From Parvularcula oceani (GTDB lineage Bacteria > Pseudomonadota > Alphaproteobacteria > Caulobacterales > Parvularculaceae), in contig NZ_JPHU01000001.1 of assembly GCF_000733125.1 (NCBI RefSeq), forward strand, positions 248,001 through 312,000: a stretch of 64,000 nt of DNA, in the 5' to 3' direction. Both the position numbers and the translations under genes were made by a program. Below the pieces are notes generated by a model. It saw nothing but the letters and a program-made list of their open reading frames with translations. It made no database searches and had not been told where the DNA came from. This document shows, piece by piece, positions 60,162-64,000 of the stretch; positions within the stretch are counted from its first letter, which is position 1; each line of letters starts with the position of its first letter.

Positions 60162-61088
60162 TCAGCTCAGAAGGCCCTGGTTCCCCAGCACGTAGATCAT
60201 CGCGAAGAGGAACAGCCAGACGACGTCGACGAAGTGCCAGTACCAGGCCGCCGCCTCGAAGCCGAAATGGCGATCTTCGGTGAACTGCCCGCGCAGTCCG
60301 CGGAACAGGCAGACGATCAGGAACAAGGTCCCGATGATGACGTGCAGCCCGTGGAAGCCCGTCGCCATGAAGAAGGACGAGCCGTAGATCGAACCGTTGT
60401 TGAAGGCGAAGAGGTTGAGCGCCAGCGCCTCGTAATACTCGATGGCCTGGAAGAACGAGAAGATCACGCCGAGGCCGATCGTGGAGATCATGCCCCACTT
60501 GAAGCCTTCCTTGTCGCCGATCGTGACGGCGTGGTGCGCCCAGGTGACGGTCGTACCCGAAAGCAGCAGGATGATCGTGTTGACGAGCGGCAGGCCCCAG
60601 GGGCTCAGCGGGCGGACGCCTTCGGGCGGCCACTCGCCGCCGAGCGCGTGGAATTTCGCATCGTTCTGAAGATAGGCCGGAAGCCCCTCGGCGTTCAGCA
60701 TCTGGGTGCCGTCCGACAGCATGATGGCCGGACCGGCATCGGGGAAGAGCGCGCCGGCGAAGAAGGCCCAGAACCAGGCGACGAAGAACATCACCTCGGA
60801 CAGGATGAACAGGACCATGCCGTAGCGCAGGCCGATGCGGACGACAGATGTCGTGTTCTCGCCGCGCAGCGATTCGCGAACCACGTCGCGCCACCAGCCG
60901 GCCATGGTGAACAGCACGCCCGCCAGGCCGAGGAAGAAGAGCCACGGCCCCGACATGCCGAACAGCTTCTGCTCGGAGTAGCGCCAGACCACGGCGCCCA
61001 GCATCATCACCATGGCGGTGACGGAGCCCACCAGGGGCCAGGGGCTGGGATTGACGAGGTGGTAGTCGTGCTTGACGTCGCCGGCCAT
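60162..61088 (-). CDS. ctaE: cytochrome c oxidase subunit III
   Basis: 308 residues with seven membrane helices. The family segment VMFFVAWFWAFF and HFVDVVWLFLF near the C-terminus place it as aa3-type subunit III, with an internal loop of about 40 residues between helices III and IV. The ATG at 61086-61088 (MAGDVKHDYHL) is the family-typical start. DUF983 and SURF1 follow on the same strand. Confidence 0.95.
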   Translation of the reverse strand: MAGDVKHDYHLVNPSPWPLVGSVTAMVMMLGAVVWRYSEQKLFGMSGPWLFFLGLAGVLFTMAGWWRDVVRESLRGENTTSVVRIGLRYGMVLFILSEVMFFVAWFWAFFAGALFPDAGPAIMLSDGTQMLNAEGLPAYLQNDAKFHALGGEWPPEGVRPLSPWGLPLVNTIILLLSGTTVTWAHHAVTIGDKEGFKWGMISTIGLGVIFSFFQAIEYYEALALNLFAFNNGSIYGSSFFMATGFHGLHVIIGTLFLIVCLFRGLRGQFTEDRHFGFEAAAWYWHFVDVVWLFLFAMIYVLGNQGLLS

Positions 61089-61252
61089 GTCGGTCGTGTC
61101 CTGTTGAGTCTGCTCGCCTTGCGGCGACACGCTGATCGTTGGGGCGAGGAGTAGCGCCGAGAGCCGCGCAAGGCAACGCAGCGCGCGCAAGTGTAGCATC
61201 GAACTTCCCGCCTGCGGGCTCTGTTTCTTCGGCACGCACGAAGGAGCCGATC

Positions 61253-61612
61253 ATGCACAAGCACGTCACCGCCCATTTTCCCGACCGCGCCAGCGCCCAG
61301 GCCGCGCATGACGCGCTGGAGCAGGCGAATATCTACGCGCACGACATTCACATGGAAGAAGAGAACGGCGGCATCGCCGTCAGGGCCTATGTCCAGCCCG
61401 AAGAGGTCGAGCGGGCCGTCGCCATACTGAAGGGGGAGCGGGCGCCCAACGACACCCGCCGCTCGGGCGCGGCCGAGGCGCCCCGGGCCGGAGAGGGCAC
61501 GAGCGACATGGCCGGCGGGCCGAAGGGAAGCTGGAGCCGCGAGGACCAGGTGCGGCCCGACGGCTCCGCCAGCGCGCCGGGCGACTATAGCGGCCCCGAA
61601 CGGAAGGACTGA
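61253..61612 (+). CDS. small alpha/beta stress-type domain protein, stand-alone
   Basis: 120 residues. The first 65 form an alpha/beta unit (VTAHFPDRASAQAAHDALE, then ANIYAHDIHMEEENGGI and a second helix EEVERAVAIL) closely similar in pattern to the N-terminal part of the protein at 62272. The remaining tail is low-complexity Gly/Arg/Asp. AAGGAG precedes the ATG. Function unknown; similarity to GspM/17M-type stress proteins is suggested only by pattern. Confidence 0.65.
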   Translation: MHKHVTAHFPDRASAQAAHDALEQANIYAHDIHMEEENGGIAVRAYVQPEEVERAVAILKGERAPNDTRRSGAAEAPRAGEGTSDMAGGPKGSWSREDQVRPDGSASAPGDYSGPERKD

Positions 61613-61713
61613 GCGGGTCACGGGAGCGAGAGTCGCCGCAGAGTCATAGAGTTAACGCATTCGTCATCACACGGGGCAGCAACATAGGCCGGGTGCGACG
61701 TGTTGCCTTGGGC

Positions 61714-62256
61714 ATGACGACGCGAAAACGAACAGACCCCGCCCCGGGCAAGAAGCCGCCCTCCGACGCGCCGACGGTCGCACCGGCAGACGCGAGCGGA
61801 GACAGGCCCGCCACGCAAGAGCGGCACGTCCTTCCCGTCGTGGAGGAACGCGCCGCGGTCACGACCCACGAGGTCGACAAGGGCGGTGTCCGGGTCTCGA
61901 CCGAGATCGTCACCGAGGACGAGACGGTCGAGACGGAACTCCACGACCAGACGGCCGAACTCGAGAGGGTCAGGGTCGACAGGGTCGTCGAGGAGCGGCC
62001 CGAGCCGCGGCTCGAAGGCGACACCGTCGTCGTGCCGATCCTCGAGGAGAGGGTCGTCGTCACCAAGCAGCTGGTCGTCACCGAGGAGGTCCGGATCAAG
62101 ATCGACGAGGTCACCCGCCTCGACAAGCAGAGCATCCCGCTCGCCAAGGAAAAGGTCACGATCAACAGAATCCCGCCCGGGTCCGGAGAGGACGCGCCTT
62201 CCGCGCCCACCGGCCCCGGCGGCGATGCCCCCGCCCACCCAGACTCAAGACGTTAA
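61714..62256 (+). CDS. DUF2382 (YsnF/AvaK-type) domain protein
   Basis: 180 residues with one DUF2382-like unit: LPVVEERAAVTTHEVDKGGV, then a second VVVPILEERVVVTKQ, Val/Glu/Lys-rich repeated strands in which each unit carries E-E-R/K-x-V. Members are general-stress proteins of unknown activity, often with Bacillus YsnF as the reference. The ATG at 61714 avoids an earlier GTG with no ribosome site. It ends 15 bases before the start of the next gene. Confidence 0.72.
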   Translation: MTTRKRTDPAPGKKPPSDAPTVAPADASGDRPATQERHVLPVVEERAAVTTHEVDKGGVRVSTEIVTEDETVETELHDQTAELERVRVDRVVEERPEPRLEGDTVVVPILEERVVVTKQLVVTEEVRIKIDEVTRLDKQSIPLAKEKVTINRIPPGSGEDAPSAPTGPGGDAPAHPDSRR

Positions 62257-62271
62257 ATGAGGAGATCAGAC

Positions 62272-63078
62272 ATGGAACGCATTGTTACCGCTGTTTATTC
62301 GAACCGCCGCGAAGCGGAAGCCGCGAAGAACGCCCTGAAGTCGGCGAACATTCACGAGAACAACGTGCACATCATCGATCGCGAGACCGAGGTGAAGGAG
62401 GGACGCTACGACGAGACGAACAAGCGCTACCGCCATCTCAGCGACAGCTCGATCCCCGATGACGAGTTGCACACCTATCACGACGCCCTCGATCGCGGCG
62501 AGACGCTGGTCCAGGCGCGCGTCGACGACAACGAGGTTTCCGAGGCCGTCCGTGTCCTCGAAGGCGGCGGCATCGATCTCGACGAGCGCGAGAAGAGCTA
62601 TACCGACGAACACCGCTTCGGCACGCGCAACGCCTATGGCCGCGGCGACACGACGACCCACAAGGAGGGGGACACGATCCCCGTCGTCGAAGAGCGGATG
62701 AATGTCGGCAAGCGCGAAGTCGACAAGGGCTCGGTCAAGGTCCGCTCCTATGTCACCGAAAAGCCGGTCGAGAAGGACGTGACCCTGCGCAGCGAGGAAG
62801 TCGACGTCGAGCGCCACAAGGTCGGCAAGAAACTTTCGCCCGGTGAGGCGGACAGCCTCCTCAAGGACAAGACGGTCGAGGTTCACGAACGCGGCGAGGA
62901 AGCCGTCGTGAACAAGGAAGCCGTGCTCAAGGAGGAAGTCGAGGTCGGCAAGAAGGCGACCGAGAAGAAGAAGCACGTCGTCGACCAGATCCGCTCGACC
63001 GAAGTCGATGTGGATGACGACACGAAGGATGGCGGCCTGCGCACCGAGCGCCGCGACGACCGCCACCCGAACCGGTAA
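62272..63078 (+). CDS. two-domain protein: small stress-type domain fused to DUF2382
   Basis: 268 residues. Residues 1-105 match the pattern of the stand-alone protein at 61253 (IVTAVYSNRREAEAAKNALK, SANIHENNVHI, then AVRVLEGGGI), and residues 130-260 are a DUF2382 region (IPVVEERMNVGKREVDKGSV, then VEVHERGEEAVVNKEAV) matching the protein at 61714. GGAGA precedes the ATG. The gene therefore joins the two neighbouring gene products in one chain. It is followed by a strong terminator. Confidence 0.82.
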   Translation: MERIVTAVYSNRREAEAAKNALKSANIHENNVHIIDRETEVKEGRYDETNKRYRHLSDSSIPDDELHTYHDALDRGETLVQARVDDNEVSEAVRVLEGGGIDLDEREKSYTDEHRFGTRNAYGRGDTTTHKEGDTIPVVEERMNVGKREVDKGSVKVRSYVTEKPVEKDVTLRSEEVDVERHKVGKKLSPGEADSLLKDKTVEVHERGEEAVVNKEAVLKEEVEVGKKATEKKKHVVDQIRSTEVDVDDDTKDGGLRTERRDDRHPNR

Positions 63079-63099
63079 TCCCGCTTCGATATGAAAATG

Positions 63100-63127
63100 A
63101 AGGCCCCGCTTCGGCGGGGCCTTTTTT
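63100..63127 (+). terminator. rho-independent terminator after the DUF2382 fusion gene
   Basis: A 10-bp stem AAGGCCCCGC / GCGGGGCCTT with a TTCG loop and a T-tract. It also lies at the end of the convergent reductase gene. Confidence 0.93.
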
Positions 63128-63130
63128 CGT

Positions 63131-64000
63131 TCAGTCGCTCGGCATGATGCGCTCGACCGCCAGATCGTCGAGCTGGAGGTTCCGGCAGAGGTCGCGCAGC
63201 GCCGTTCGCACCGCCTCTTCGGTGCAGGGGTGGTAGACCGGCAGGCCGAGCGCCTCGGGCACGCAGAGCCCGCGCCCGATCGCCCAGGCGAGAAGATGAG
63301 CGTGATGCTCCGCATCCGGACCGATCATCTCCGCGCCGAGGATCCGGCCGGTCGCCCATTCGCCATAGATGCGCAAGAGCCCCCTCGCCCGCCCCTCGAC
63401 CACGGCGCGGCCCTGATCGGCGAAGGAGGCTTCCCCGGTCCGGTAGTCGAGGCCCGATGCCGCGACCTCCTCGGCCATCATGCCGGCGATCCCGATCGAG
63501 GGACGCGAATAGGTCACGAAGAGGGGCACCTTGCGCTCATGCGCCTTCACGCCTGGCCAGCGCCCCGCATTGTCGCCCGCGATCCTGCCATCGTCCGAGG
63601 CGACGGGCAGGACCGGCGCGCGGCCTTCGGCATCTCCGGCGATGAAGACGGGGGCGCAACCGGGCCCCTCCCCGCTCTCGCACAATCCGGTTGCGGGATC
63701 GGAGAGCGGCACGCCGCGGCGATCGCGCTTCAGCCCGCTATTTTCGAGCGCCAGTCCGCCGAGCGCCGGCTCGCGGCCCGTCGCGGCCAAGGCGTAGTCG
63801 AAGCGCTCGGTCCGGGTCTCGCCGTCCTCGCGGAACGTGACGGAGACGGAGCAACCGTCATTCTCCACGCGCTCGATTTCGGCATCCGTGTCGAGGTGGA
63901 ATTCGGCGCCGAGAATCGCATGCGCGGCTTCGTTCACATGCGGGTCGGTCAGGATCGCGATCTTCCCTCCCTTGGACAAGCAGCACACCCTGACGCCGAG
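63131..64000 (-). CDS. dihydrolipoamide-dehydrogenase-like FAD oxidoreductase, N-terminus cut by window edge
   Basis: The visible 290 codons contain the NAD-binding end, the FAD motif in APVFIAGDAEG, and the C-terminal dimerisation domain with HPCTEE, where the conserved H-P-x-x-E active-site His-Glu pair lies. The N-terminal FAD loop and CxxxxC disulfide are outside the window, and the frame is open to the right edge. It is a dihydrolipoamide dehydrogenase or mercuric-reductase relative; lipoamide dehydrogenase is favoured but not certain. Confidence 0.82.
   Translation of the reverse strand, partial: LGVRVCCLSKGGKIAILTDPHVNEAAHAILGAEFHLDTDAEIERVENDGCSVSVTFREDGETRTERFDYALAATGREPALGGLALENSGLKRDRRGVPLSDPATGLCESGEGPGCAPVFIAGDAEGRAPVLPVASDDGRIAGDNAGRWPGVKAHERKVPLFVTYSRPSIGIAGMMAEEVAASGLDYRTGEASFADQGRAVVEGRARGLLRIYGEWATGRILGAEMIGPDAEHHAHLLAWAIGRGLCVPEALGLPVYHPCTEEAVRTALRDLCRNLQLDDLAVERIMPSD

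Overview
This window is GC-rich chromosomal DNA from a Gram-negative alphaproteobacterium. The evidence is a bc1 complex encoded as Rieske–cytochrome b–cytochrome c1, an atpI-B-E-b'-b operon with a separate b' subunit, ctaE followed by DUF983 and SURF1, DUF3126, a one-cysteine DksA, an IspE of the non-mevalonate pathway, and a TonB receptor of the Xanthomonas/Caulobacter type followed by SapC, cupin and tryptophan-halogenase genes. Together with PEP-CTERM/exosortase-associated genes, this points to the Caulobacterales/Hyphomonadales/Parvularculales neighbourhood. The genus cannot be read from the sequence.

Layout. 1-2.5 kb: minus-strand hydrolase (cut by the window edge), DnaQ-like exonuclease, a small membrane protein and an S49 peptidase. 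2.6-10.7 kb: a polyprenyl diphosphate synthase facing a tightly packed minus-strand run prfA-prmC-glycosyltransferase-TPR lipoprotein-ispE-WecA/MraY-like transferase, which joins translation termination with isoprenoid and envelope-glycan functions. 10.8-15.8 kb: a ZIP-like metal transporter and a three-gene TolC/HlyD/ABC export operon whose ABC protein has lost every catalytic ATPase motif. 16.1-25 kb: a small secreted protein, then a nutrient-uptake cluster (TonB receptor, SapC, cupin-8, tryptophan-halogenase family, lactate-permease family) preceded by a LacI-like half-symmetric site.

25-27 kb: an AT-rich accessory patch holding a broken RHS/polymorphic toxin gene, a probable membrane immunity protein and an orphan gene, beside a tRNA-Ser(GGA). 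27-30.5 kb: patatin-like lipase, cvpA-purF and a cold-shock gene. 30.6-34.8 kb: a BlaI/BlaR1-type repressor-sensor pair with twin operators, then an ATM1-type ABC exporter. 34.8-41 kb: a PEP-CTERM-like secreted protein, an acidic membrane peptide, a uracil-DNA-glycosylase-family gene without an obvious start codon, DUF3126, a PCuAC copper chaperone, mtnP, a DMT exporter with a divergent Lrp regulator, and a 23S rRNA-type methyltransferase.

41-45.5 kb: the cytochrome bc1 operon and hemF. 45.5-49.7 kb: three XrtA/PEP-CTERM-associated polysaccharide export genes. 49.9-54 kb: dksA, a phage-type lysozyme, a cysteine-cluster protein, an SDR, purB and two small basic proteins. 54.2-57 kb: the FO half of ATP synthase. 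57-61 kb: a coiled-coil lipoprotein, a BCCT transporter, and SURF1-DUF983-ctaE of the cytochrome oxidase cluster. 61.2-63.1 kb: three related stress-type genes in which the third fuses the domains of the first two. The window ends inside a dihydrolipoamide-dehydrogenase-like gene.

The most unusual items are the catalytically empty ABC exporter operon, the heptad-repeat sensor domain on the BlaR1-like protein, the domain-fusion trio near 62 kb, the decayed RHS locus, and the glycosylase gene lacking a start.
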